Of a DNA stretch of 64,000 nt, positions 51,637 to 61,290 are shown piece after piece. Location: the NCBI RefSeq assembly GCF_036173125.1, contig NZ_CP108054.1, positions 2,480,001 to 2,544,000 of the forward strand, given 5' to 3'. Position numbers and translations under genes: made by a program. The first letter of the stretch is position 1; each line of letters opens with the position of its first letter. A model generated the notes under the pieces. The model had not been told where the DNA came from. It worked only from the letters and a program-made list of their open reading frames with translations, and searched no databases. Source of the DNA: Streptomyces sp. NBC_00286. Its GTDB lineage: Bacteria; Actinomycetota; Actinomycetes; Streptomycetales; Streptomycetaceae.

Positions 51637-52869
51637 TCACTCGGCCAGGAAGGCGTCGATGTGGGACAGGAACTCGTCCCAGGCCGGCTCGAACGCGGTG
51701 AGCAGGTGATTACGGCTCTTGAGCAGGACCAGCCGACTGTCGGGAATGAGAGCGGCCAGCTCACTGGCCTGCGAGGCCGGCACCCGCCCGTCGTCACGCG
51801 AATGAATGATCAACGTCGGACACTCCACCCGGTGAGCGATGTCGGACACGTCGATCCGGGCGAACTCCTCCAGGAAGCGAACCCCGTTGGCCGGCGAGGT
51901 CGTCCGCCGCTGGAAGTCGCTGAACTCCTCCCAGTCCCCCGGCGTGCCCTCGGGCAGGAACTGGGAGGCGAAGACCCGCAGGAAGCTGGGGTCCTGGTGG
52001 ATCCACCCCACCCGGGCCAGATCCAGGTCGAGGTCCGCCTCCTCGCGCTCGGTCTCGTTCTGTGCCCGGATCTGCCGTCCTCGGGCGTACGCCCCGGCGA
52101 GGATCAGCCGGCTGACCCGCTCGGGACGGCGCGCGGCATAGGCGACCGCCACCGCACCACCCTGGGACACCCCGAGCAGAGGGAAGCGATCGAGCCCCGC
52201 GGCCTCGACCACGCTCTCGAGGTCGTCGACCCAGTCGTCGAACGTGAAGCTGGGCACGGCCCAGTCCGAGAGGCCGCAACCCCGCTCGTCGTAGCGGACC
52301 AGTTGGCGGTTGCGGGCGAGACCGCCCAGCCAGTGCGACCACACCGGGCTCATCCACTCGAGGTCGAGATGGGTCAGCCAGTTGGCCGCCTTGAGCAACG
52401 GCGGGCCCGAGCCGACGGTGGCATAGGCGATGCGGGTACCGTCGTCGGCCCGGCAGAACCGGATGGTCTGACGTCCCGTGCCATCCGACCCACCCGCTGT
52501 TGTCGCCTCAATGCCGGATCCCAGATCGGACCCGGCGGGCGGACCGGCCTCGACCACCGTCACCGGGGCCACGAACTGATATCCCCGCCGGTGCACCGTG
52601 CGGATCAGTCGCTGCTCGCTGCCGGTGTCGCCCACGGCCAACCGCACGGTCCGCAGCGCCGTGGTGAGGGCCGCCTCGCTGACAAAGCGGTCACCCCACA
52701 CCTCGTCCAGCAGCTCGTTCTTCGACACCACCCGGTCCCGGCGCTCGACCAGGTGGCACAGCAGGTTCAGGGCCCGGGGCTCGACGTGGACCGGCTCGCC
52801 GGCCCGGCGGAGCTGATGACGAGCCGTGTCCAGCTCGTACTCCCCAAAGCGATATGTGTCCCCCTCCAC
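51637..52869 (-). CDS. Winged-helix/alpha-beta-hydrolase fusion regulator (paralogue 2)
   Basis: 410 residues from GTG at 52869; the ribosome-binding site is weak, and a GTG at 52905 is an alternative. Winged helix at 5-103 (YRFGEYELDTARHQL; DEVWGDRFVSEAALTTALR; RTVHRRGYQFV) with the full recognition-helix pattern, better preserved than in paralogue 1. Hydrolase at 137-408 with Ser236 (GVSQGG), Asp359/360 (HSRDD) and His388 (SRNHLL). A variable linker (about 107-135) joins them. It lies next to the monooxygenase gene. One of the two is the best candidate to bind the 11-bp repeats. Confidence 0.88.
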   Translation of the reverse strand: MEGDTYRFGEYELDTARHQLRRAGEPVHVEPRALNLLCHLVERRDRVVSKNELLDEVWGDRFVSEAALTTALRTVRLAVGDTGSEQRLIRTVHRRGYQFVAPVTVVEAGPPAGSDLGSGIEATTAGGSDGTGRQTIRFCRADDGTRIAYATVGSGPPLLKAANWLTHLDLEWMSPVWSHWLGGLARNRQLVRYDERGCGLSDWAVPSFTFDDWVDDLESVVEAAGLDRFPLLGVSQGGAVAVAYAARRPERVSRLILAGAYARGRQIRAQNETEREEADLDLDLARVGWIHQDPSFLRVFASQFLPEGTPGDWEEFSDFQRRTTSPANGVRFLEEFARIDVSDIAHRVECPTLIIHSRDDGRVPASQASELAALIPDSRLVLLKSRNHLLTAFEPAWDEFLSHIDAFLAE

Positions 52870-52993
52870 CTTCGCAGCGTACAACTCCCTTCTGGTGGCG
52901 TACACATGAGCGATCCGCAGGCGTGTCGACACCCGGTCGGCAGGTGCTTCAGCCAGCTCGGCATCGCCCACCGGTGGGCTCCGCGAGAAGCGC

Positions 52994-53218
52994 ATGAAGC
53001 GCCAGGCGAAGCTGATGCCGATGGTGCTGATCGACGACCTGGCCACCACCATCAAGTCCCTGCACGACAAGCGCCTGATCGCCACTGTGCACCACTACGG
53101 CTACTGGCCCTTCAGCGTGAACATCGCGGGCTCGACCCGATACGACGCCACGTCACGGAAGGACATGGCCAAGGCGTTCAAACTCATGCAGCGGCGTAAC
53201 GCCGCAGGTCATATCTAA
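52994..53218 (+). CDS. Hypothetical protein or C-terminal gene fragment
   Basis: 75-codon frame MKRQAKLMPMVLIDDLATTI... with strong GC3 bias and codon use of a real gene. It ends KAFKLMQRRNAAGHI and TAA. No ribosome-binding site and no recognised family, so it may be the C-terminal part of a larger gene cut on its left. It is divergent from the hydrolase regulator and may overlap its leader. Confidence 0.45.
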   Translation: MKRQAKLMPMVLIDDLATTIKSLHDKRLIATVHHYGYWPFSVNIAGSTRYDATSRKDMAKAFKLMQRRNAAGHI

Positions 53219-53254
53219 ATGCCCACTCAGGGTGCGGTTCGTGAGGTGGTGTCC

Positions 53255-53556
53255 GTTTTCTTGGGCAGCCGACTTCTTCGGTCACGCCGGCCGATCCCGC
53301 AACCTCGAACGCCGCTCCGACGGCTGGCACCCCCGAGCCGACCGCGCCACGATGCTCGCCGTGATCGAGGAGTTGGCCGAAACCGCGTACAACCCTCAGC
53401 GGGTCGACCCCCCTTGCCCCACCCTGGTCGTACGCGACCAGGACCGACCTCGCCGTCGTCAAGGACGCGGGCCACGGCGTACATCTGGCCCATCCTCATC
53501 GCCCGCACGCGGCGATGGCCGAATTCCTCAACTTCCCTACAAGCGGCGGCAGTTGA
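53255..53556 (+). pseudogene. Alpha/beta hydrolase C-terminal remnant, frameshifted
   Basis: ADRATMLAVIEELAETAYNP then PPCPTLVV is the cap-to-last-strand part of a hydrolase. After a frameshift near 53440 the end reads DLAVVKDAGHGVHLAHPHRP and AAMAEFL, with the catalytic His in GHGVHL. No N-terminal half. It is a different subgroup from the two fusion regulators. Confidence 0.7.
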
Positions 53557-53846
53557 CCCACGGCGATGTGACTCACGTCACTGGCGGGACCTGAGGGAAG
53601 TGGTCTGCGAAGCCCCCGTAAGCCTGGCATGCTCATGCACGGCTACTGGAGGGTAACCGGCGTGTGCGCACTGTCCCGAGGACAGCTGTGTCGTCGCGGC
53701 ACACCCTCCACCGCCAGATGTCATCACTCTCTGGCATCGATGACAGAGAGATCTGTGCCATCTCGCTTTGGCAGCTCCCGGTCATTTCTCGTCCCTTTCA
53801 TCCCTCCTGAAGCGCACCCCCTGTCACCGTTCCCGAGGACTCACGC
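53557..53846. other. Leader of the large lipoprotein gene
   Basis: About 290 bases with no gene. CTGGCATCGATGACAG and TCTCTGGCATC-type repeats near 53725-53755 and an AT-richer promoter area at 53780-53810 were seen. Confidence 0.4.
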
Positions 53847-55376
53847 GTGCACAAGCTCAGAAGACATGCCCTGGTTTCGGCCCTGTCGGCAATCACCGTC
53901 GCGACCCTGCTGACCACCGGCTGCTCCGCCACCAACTCCCCTTCTACCGCCGACAAGGCGGCCGCCACGACGGCCGAGACCCCCGAGCCCGGGGCGGCCG
54001 AGGAACAACTCGCCGTCGTGTCCGCCCCGGACGGCGATGCCACCCCCACCGCCGTGGCCGATGCGAACGCGGTCGACCAGGACAAGGCCAAGAAGTCCGC
54101 GCTCAAGGTCGCGTCGTACGACAGGAAGAGCGGCCGGGCGGTCATCTCCGCACCGTCGTCCGCCTCGGACGCCAAACCGTCGGCGCCCCCGTCGGAGACG
54201 GCCTCCGAGGACCCGGGCGCGGACACGGAGTCCGAAGCGACCCCGGACGCGAACTCCGGCGCTTCGCCGGACGCGGACACCTCGCAGGACTCCAGCACGA
54301 AGCCGAAGGCCGCCGTCGCCGTCGGCGACGTCATAGCCAGCGCCCCGGCCCCCGGCGCCCCCGACGGCGTACTCGCCAAGGTCACGGAGGTCGTCGAGAC
54401 GGCGGCCGACGGCGGTACCACGGTCGAGACGGAGCCTGCCGAACTCAACTCGGTCCTGGGTGAGAGCGAGGCGGACGGCACGGTCCCCGTCGACCCGTCC
54501 ACCATGGAGGTCGACCCGCTCGTCCAGGGCGTGAAGGTCTCCTGGGCGAAGACCGGCGACCTCACCGTCGGCCCCGAGGGCGCGAAGCTCCCACTGGGCA
54601 GCCTGCGCATCGACGTGGGCGCCTCGGTGGAGACCGCGGCGGGCGCCCCCGCCTCGGCCGCCGCGTCCGTCGAGGGCTTCGTCCAGCTCGCCCCCGAGGT
54701 CGCCTTCTCATACGACGGTTCCGGATCCGGCTCGGGCTCCTCGCCCGGCGGCGCGTTCCTGGGCCTGACCGGCGACTGGGCCTCCCAGTGGTCCCTGAAG
54801 GGCCGCGCGGCCGGCTCGACCAACGGCGAGCCGATCCGTATTCCCTTCGCCGAACTGCACGCCGACCCCGTGATCCAGGTCGGCCCGGTCCCGATCGTCG
54901 TCAATCTGGACCTCGTCTGCTACTTCCAGGTGGACGCCGACGGCCGCGTGACGGTCGACGTCGAACAGGACCTCAAGGGTGACTTCAAGGTCGGTGGCAA
55001 CTTCACCTGGGCCAAGGGCTGGCAAGGCGTGAGCGAGTCCCACATGGCCGGTGAGCCGCTGAAGACGACGGTCACCGCCGCCGGCGACGTCAAGGCCGCG
55101 ATGGGAGCCGAGGCGACGATCGGCCTCTACGGCACGGTCGGCGTCACGGCCGACGTCGCCCCGTACCTCCGCGCCGAGGCCGACGCGTCGGCTGAGGGCT
55201 CTGCGGACGGCACCGGCTCGGGCTCCGGCTCCTGGGCCCTGTACGGCGGCATCGACCTCACCGGAACCCTCAACCTCCAACTCTCCATCTTCGGCACGCC
55301 GATCTTCCAGACGAAGATCCCGCTCGGCGCGGTACACGAGGAGTGGCTGCTGACGAAGGGCGAGGCGAGAACGTAG
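53847..55376 (+). CDS. Large secreted lipoprotein
   Basis: 509 residues from GTG at 53847 (CGAGGACT upstream). Lipoprotein signal ending LLTTGC (Cys26). A disordered Ala/Ser/Asp/Pro/Thr-rich linker runs to about 180. A beta-rich domain follows (about 200-500: GDLTVGPEGAKLPLGSLRI, PIVVNLDLVCYFQVDADGRV, GGIDLTGTLNLQLSIFGTPI). It is probably surface-anchored and may bind or span the cell wall. No enzyme motif recognised. Single gene ended by a hairpin. Confidence 0.85.
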   Translation: MHKLRRHALVSALSAITVATLLTTGCSATNSPSTADKAAATTAETPEPGAAEEQLAVVSAPDGDATPTAVADANAVDQDKAKKSALKVASYDRKSGRAVISAPSSASDAKPSAPPSETASEDPGADTESEATPDANSGASPDADTSQDSSTKPKAAVAVGDVIASAPAPGAPDGVLAKVTEVVETAADGGTTVETEPAELNSVLGESEADGTVPVDPSTMEVDPLVQGVKVSWAKTGDLTVGPEGAKLPLGSLRIDVGASVETAAGAPASAAASVEGFVQLAPEVAFSYDGSGSGSGSSPGGAFLGLTGDWASQWSLKGRAAGSTNGEPIRIPFAELHADPVIQVGPVPIVVNLDLVCYFQVDADGRVTVDVEQDLKGDFKVGGNFTWAKGWQGVSESHMAGEPLKTTVTAAGDVKAAMGAEATIGLYGTVGVTADVAPYLRAEADASAEGSADGTGSGSGSWALYGGIDLTGTLNLQLSIFGTPIFQTKIPLGAVHEEWLLTKGEART

Positions 55377-55415
55377 GTGATCGCGTCCGTGCCCTGCCGC
55401 ACGTCCTGATTGCCC

Positions 55416-55452
55416 GCAGGCCCTGCCCCGCCTCCGAGTGGGCAGGGCCTGC
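55416..55452 (+). terminator. Terminator of the large lipoprotein gene
   Basis: GCAGGCCCTGCCC and GGGCAGGGCCTGC give a perfect 13-bp stem, 39 bases after the stop. Confidence 0.85.
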
Positions 55453-55590
55453 GGCGTCCGGCCGACCGGTGGCGCGTCCGAAGCGGCTGCGCCGCCGTCT
55501 CGGCCTTCCGGAGCAGCGCAGACGGTGACCGTGGAGCCGCCCCCGCTGTTGGGACCAGGTGATCACGCCGCCGGGCATGCAGGCGCAAGG

Positions 55591-57012
55591 TCAGCGTCGT
55601 GTTCGGGGCGTGTCGGGGGCGCCGGTCTGGGCCTCCGGCGGGATGGTGCCGGGGCGGGGCGGCAGACGGACGGTGAAGCAGGCGCCGCCTTCGGGGGCGG
55701 GCCCATGGGCGGTGATCGTGCCGCCGAGCCGGGTGGTCAGGCGATGGGCTATGGCCAGGCCGAGGCCGCTGCCGACGGCCCGGATGCCGCTGTAGCGGTC
55801 AGTGAGGGTGCCGCGCTCGAAGGCGATGGCCATGTCCTCCTCGGTGAGGCCGGGACCGCCGTCGCGGACCTCCAACCGGGCTCCGGGGTCGTCCTGGTAC
55901 AGGGCCAGTACGAGGGGGCGGCCCGCCGGGGTGACACGCAGGGCGTTCTCGGCGAGGCCGTCGATGAGCTGGCGTACCCGGAAGCCGTCGGTGGTGACCG
56001 GCAGGGGGTGCCGTGGGCGTTCGAGGCGGAAGTCGACGTCGTGGCGGGCGCAGCGGGCCGACCAGGCGGTCGCGGCCTCGGCGACCAGTGCGTTCAGGTC
56101 GACCTCGGTGTTGTCCAGCCGGAAGTCGTCGGCTTCGAGGCGGGCCAGGGCGAGCAGATCGCCCACGAACCGCTCCAGCCGCCGGATCTCGGAGCGCAGG
56201 ATGCGACCGGTCTCGGGAACCTCGTCTCCCGTGATCACCTCGTCGGCCAGTGCCTCGGCGTATCCGCGTGCGGCGGTCAGCGGGGTGCGGATCTCGTGGG
56301 AGACGGACATCAGGAAGTCCCGCTGCCGGTTCTCGCTGTGGGCCAGCGCCGAGTCGAGGGAGTTGAGCGCGGCGGCCAGTTCGGCCACTTCGGCGGGTCC
56401 CTCCGTGGGGACGCGGAGTCCCCGCTCGCCCTCGGACAGCCGGTGGGCGGTGGCGGCTGCCGAGGTGAGCGGTCTGGCCAGACGCCTGGCCAGCAGCGCA
56501 CCGGCCACGGCCGAGCCGGTCAGTCCCAGAGTGAGAGGGAGCACCAGGCCGCCGCGCATCCGGTCGGTGGCCTCGTCGACGGAACTCATCGGCTGCGCGA
56601 GGACCAGGCCGCCGCCGTCGCGTGCTGGAACCCCCTCGACCAGCACCTCATGACCGTCGAGGGTCGCGGTCGTGGACAGGCCGTCGCCCGCGAGCAGCGT
56701 CCGGCGCGCGTCGGTGCCCACGACCGCCGCGGCCGGACCATCCACCTTGCCGGAGGGCCGGACGAGGGCGAGCGCGGTGCCGCTCGGGCCGGCGATCCGC
56801 TGCTCGCGGCCCAGCAGCACGGAGGCCAGGGGAGGCGTTCGGGCCAGGATCTCGGCCTGACGGGAGAGCTGTTCGCGTCCCTGGGCCTCGGCGTTCGTAC
56901 GGATCATCCGCCAGGCGAACAGCCCGGTGAGTACAACGGCCACCGCTGCCACAGAGGTGGTGAGCAGGACCAGGTTCACGGCCAGGGAGCCGTGGCGGCG
57001 TGCGGTGGTCAT
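55591..57012 (-). CDS. Two-component sensor histidine kinase
   Basis: 473 residues from ATG at 57012. Helices at about 10-32 and 155-178 enclose an extracytoplasmic sensor of about 120 residues without cysteines. HAMP, HisKA (SHEIRTPLTAARGYAEAL) and HATPase_c (GLAENALRVTP, VGSGLGLAIAHRL) follow. ATG overlaps the response regulator stop (ATGA). Partner of the OmpR-type regulator upstream. Signal unknown; the divergent exported repeat protein is a likely partner or target. Confidence 0.92.
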   Translation of the reverse strand: MTTARRHGSLAVNLVLLTTSVAAVAVVLTGLFAWRMIRTNAEAQGREQLSRQAEILARTPPLASVLLGREQRIAGPSGTALALVRPSGKVDGPAAAVVGTDARRTLLAGDGLSTTATLDGHEVLVEGVPARDGGGLVLAQPMSSVDEATDRMRGGLVLPLTLGLTGSAVAGALLARRLARPLTSAAATAHRLSEGERGLRVPTEGPAEVAELAAALNSLDSALAHSENRQRDFLMSVSHEIRTPLTAARGYAEALADEVITGDEVPETGRILRSEIRRLERFVGDLLALARLEADDFRLDNTEVDLNALVAEAATAWSARCARHDVDFRLERPRHPLPVTTDGFRVRQLIDGLAENALRVTPAGRPLVLALYQDDPGARLEVRDGGPGLTEEDMAIAFERGTLTDRYSGIRAVGSGLGLAIAHRLTTRLGGTITAHGPAPEGGACFTVRLPPRPGTIPPEAQTGAPDTPRTRR

Positions 57013-57725
57013 CGGCCGGTGTCGCTGACGCCGTACCCGACCCCGCGGACGGTACGGATCGGGCTGGCGTCGCCGAGCTTGGCCCGCAGCTGCGAGACGT
57101 AGACGTCCATCACGCGGGTGTCTCGGTAGCCCGCGTAGCCCCAGACCTGCGCGAGCAGCTGTTCTCGGGAGAACACCTGCCCGGGGTGACCCATCAGATA
57201 GGCGAGCAGGTTGAACTCGGTGGTCGTCAGCTCCACCGGGTCGTTGTCCACCTGCAGGGTGCGCCGACCGGTGTCGAGGGTGAGCCGCCCCAGCCTGCAC
57301 ACCGGGTTGCGCTGCGGGCCCTGGGCGCGGCGCAACAGACTCTTGACGCGGGCGACGAGTTCATGGGGGGCAAAGGGCTTGGTGAGGTAGTCGTCGGCGC
57401 CGAGTTCCAGGCCGAGGATGCGGTCGGTCACCTCGTCGCGGGCGGTCACGAACACGACGGGGGTCCAGTCGCCCTCCTCACGCAGCCGACGGCAGACCTG
57501 GATGCCGTCCATGCCGGGCAGGGTGATGTCCAGCACGATCGCCACCGGGCGCATCCTGCGGGCGGCGGCCAGGGCGCCGTCGCCGTCGATCTCGACGTGG
57601 ACACCGAAACCCTCCCGGGCCAGGTAGCGGCGCTCCAGGTCGGCGATGTGCCGCTCGTCCTCGACGACCAGGACGAGCCCCTTGCTCTCAGGTCCTCTGC
57701 TCTCCGGGCCCGTGTTCTCCGGCAT
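57009..57725 (-). CDS. OmpR-family response regulator
   Basis: 238 residues from ATG at 57725 (GAGGAGAG upstream). Receiver with EDE, phospho-acceptor in IVLDITLPGMDG and Lys in LTKPFAPHE. Winged helix from about 145 ends IRTVRGVGYGVSD. First gene of the two-component operon. Divergent from the exported repeat protein gene with about 195 bases between starts. Confidence 0.93.
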   Translation of the reverse strand: MPENTGPESRGPESKGLVLVVEDERHIADLERRYLAREGFGVHVEIDGDGALAAARRMRPVAIVLDITLPGMDGIQVCRRLREEGDWTPVVFVTARDEVTDRILGLELGADDYLTKPFAPHELVARVKSLLRRAQGPQRNPVCRLGRLTLDTGRRTLQVDNDPVELTTTEFNLLAYLMGHPGQVFSREQLLAQVWGYAGYRDTRVMDVYVSQLRAKLGDASPIRTVRGVGYGVSDTGR

Positions 57726-57919
57726 GTGCTTCTCTCCTCGCACCCCGGGGACGCGGGGGCCGTCCCGGGGCACCGGGGATGCCACCGATGCTACCCAGGG
57801 CCGCAGCGGCGGAGCACGCCCGCCGCCGATCCTTACAGCGCCCGAACATTCGCCGAACCTTCCGCTCGTACGCCGTCGACAGGCTGGGGCCCAAATCCAT
57901 GGAGGAACGGGAGGACCTC

Positions 57920-58459
57920 GTGAACAGCATCGCCACCGCCGTATCCCGCCGGACCCGGATGACCACGCTGGCTATCGCGACCGCCGCCGCAACGACTGCG
58001 CTGGTGTGGGCGGCGTCCTCGGGATCGACCAGCGCCACCTCGGCCACTGTGGACACCTCCGCGGTCCTACTCGCCGGCGCGGATCCTCTCGCCCTTGCCG
58101 ACGCTCAGCCGCGCCCTTTGCCCGGTTGGCTGCCGATGGAGCTGCGGGCCGACCTGCGACAACTGCGCACCATGGAGCCGCGGCAGCGGGGTGAGGCAGC
58201 GGAACGTATCTGGCGGGACGCGCTGGCCGGTGAGTATGGCGCCCGGGTGCAGTTCCGGGCCGTCGAGGCCCAGCAGCGCTTCCAGACGTTGCCTGAGGAA
58301 CTGCGCGACGACCTCAAGCAGTTGCGCGGACTTGAGGGCGACGCACTGCGTGACGCGCGCCAGGAGATCCGCGACAAGGCGCTGGACGGCGAGTACGGCG
58401 CCGAGGTCGAGCACTGGGCCGAACGCCGGTCCGAGACAAGGAAGCAGGACGGAGCGTGA
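57920..58459 (+). CDS. Exported protein with two internal repeats
   Basis: 179 residues from GTG at 57920, chosen for GGGAGGACC upstream (ATG at 57899 is possible). Signal-like segment MTTLAIATAAATTALVWAAS. Then two copies of a motif of about 50 residues: ELRADLRQLRTMEPRQRGEA with GEYGARVQ, and ELRDDLKQLRGLEGDALRDA with GEYGAEVE. Charged, helical and likely extracytoplasmic. Divergent from the two-component operon, so probably its target or sensor accessory, recalling CpxP/Spy-type partners by position only. Confidence 0.75.
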   Translation: MNSIATAVSRRTRMTTLAIATAAATTALVWAASSGSTSATSATVDTSAVLLAGADPLALADAQPRPLPGWLPMELRADLRQLRTMEPRQRGEAAERIWRDALAGEYGARVQFRAVEAQQRFQTLPEELRDDLKQLRGLEGDALRDARQEIRDKALDGEYGAEVEHWAERRSETRKQDGA

Positions 58460-58673
58460 CGCCGCAGCATCTTGGGGCAGGGTGGGTGGAACAGGGGCGT
58501 GCTTGCCTCCGCCGTGCTGCTCGCCGTGCTCGTCCCGGCGCGGGCCGTCGCCGCCAAAACCGACCCGCTGCGCCCCAGCAGTAGGGGCCGGAGCTGAGCG
58601 GCCTGGCCGCCGCGGATGGCCCTGGCCGCAGGCGGTCCACGGGAGCAGTCACCGATGCTGACAGGCGGTCACG

Positions 58674-59654
<981 letters not shown>

Positions 59655-59727
59655 GCCGTTTTCTTCCCTCAATCTCGTTACTGCTGCCCTGGTTGGGCTG
59701 CCTGCTGATGGAACGCTATTGGCCGAA

Positions 59728-60651
59728 TCAGCCGATGAGAGCCTCGGTGATCTGACGGGTGGTCTGCGCGGCGACCCGGGAGTCGACAGCAGCGTAGGAA
59801 ATGTGGGCGTTCAGGGCCGTGGCCAAGGCCCAGCCGCGGCCTCGGGCCCAGGTGGCGTCATCCACGCCGAGCGCGGCGCGGAAGGCAGCCCGGGGCCCGG
59901 CCGACATCAGGGTGAAGGCGATGGTCAGGTCGCAGGCCGGGTCGCCGATGCCGAGCTCGCCGAAGTCGATGACCGCGCTGAGGCGGCCGCCCGCGGTCAG
60001 CAGGTTGCCGGTGTGGAAGTCGCCGTGGAACCAGACCGGCGGGCGATCCCATGCGGGGGCGCTGATCGCCGCGTCCCACAGTTCGGTCATGGCCGCGGTG
60101 TCGAACGCGCCGTCGACCTCCGCGAGGGCGGCCCGTGTCGCCCGGTCCCGTGCGACCAGTGACCGGACGGTGAGATCGTCGCGGGCTCCCTCGGCCGGGA
60201 TCCCCTCGGGTGCGAACCGTTGGAGGGCGGTCAGGAACCCGGCGAGTTCGACGGCAGCCTCGTACGAGTCGGCCAGTGCCTCGACGGTCGCCACCTCGCC
60301 GTCCAGCCAGCGGGAGACCGACCATGGCCACGGGTAGCCGAAGTCGGGTTCCCCCACCGCTACCGGGACAGGGACGGCCAGGGGCAGGTGCGGGGCGAGC
60401 CGGGGCAGCCACTCGGACTCCTTCCTGGCCTGCCCGATGGCGCCGGCATGGCGGGGCAGCCGGACGGACAGCTCCTCGCCCAGCCGGTGAATCACATGGT
60501 CCGAGCCGGCCGGGTCGAGCAGCCGCAGAGGGAGCCCGGCCCACTGCGGGAACTGAGTATCGACCAGGCGCCTGACCAACGTGGCGTCGATTGCCGGGCG
60601 GGCGTCCGGTTTCCTCTCGGTTGCCAAGAGCAGCTCCTGAAGTCGGCCCAC
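59728..60651 (-). CDS. Aminoglycoside phosphotransferase-fold protein
   Basis: 307 residues from ATG at 60651. Catalytic loop HGDFHTGNLL and metal-binding VIDFGELGIGDPACDL give the APH/choline-kinase fold. The ATP-binding N-lobe spans about 50-95. It would phosphorylate a hydroxyl on an aminoglycoside, macrolide or small metabolite; substrate cannot be told from sequence. Resistance is possible but unproven. Confidence 0.9.
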   Translation of the reverse strand: MGRLQELLLATERKPDARPAIDATLVRRLVDTQFPQWAGLPLRLLDPAGSDHVIHRLGEELSVRLPRHAGAIGQARKESEWLPRLAPHLPLAVPVPVAVGEPDFGYPWPWSVSRWLDGEVATVEALADSYEAAVELAGFLTALQRFAPEGIPAEGARDDLTVRSLVARDRATRAALAEVDGAFDTAAMTELWDAAISAPAWDRPPVWFHGDFHTGNLLTAGGRLSAVIDFGELGIGDPACDLTIAFTLMSAGPRAAFRAALGVDDATWARGRGWALATALNAHISYAAVDSRVAAQTTRQITEALIG

Positions 60652-61290
60652 TCCGTACGGCGGGCAGTCAGGGCCATCACAGTGCGTCGCGCACTCGCCT
60701 GTCGACCGGATTTCTCCCCGCCGTCATCTGCTACGGGACTCCGCGCGCCAGCTTCTCGAAGCTGGCGCAGCAAGTCCCCTGAACCCACTGGTCCATCCCT
60801 GAAAGTGGCCGCATCGAACACTCGGGCTCGACCTTCGCCTCGACCATGCCACCGCGATGGCCGGGCTCGACCGCATGCTGAACCAGCGGAGCCAACACCC
60901 GTGCCCGCCTCGACCGCCGTTACGAGGGCCGAGTACGGCCCGCGTCCATCGGCCTCGCTCGCCCGCGGGAGATGCAACAGCTGTCGACAGTGGTCGACTG
61001 GCTAGCCATGTATGTCGACGCGCTCGAACAGCAGTTGGGCGCAGAAGGGTTCCGGCTCGACGGACGCCGATGACCGGCTGCGGAAGTGGTGGCACGCCAA
61101 CGACCTTGACGACGAAGGCCAGTTGACCCACCTCGACGCCCTGATCGCGGGCCATGAAACCGGGGCCTCGCGTAATCGGCTGTCGCGCATTCCTCGGTGT
61201 GAGGTCTCGTGGCCACTGTCCGTGGTCCACGTGGGCGCCGAGTTGGCGGACATGGAGGCGCGGCTGCAGTCCAGCTACTTGATGCCGATG
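60652..61290. other. About 640 bases with no assignable gene
   Basis: Several frames on both strands but none with ribosome-binding site, GC3 bias and a recognised domain. A plus-strand piece (REMQQLSTVVDWLAMYVDAL, about 60965-61035) looks like a coding remnant of unknown origin. Confidence 0.45.

Noticed and set aside
53798..54904. Ser/Thr-rich minus-strand frame of 368 codons
   Set aside because: It is the complement of the low-complexity linker of the lipoprotein at 53847; composition follows from the opposite strand.
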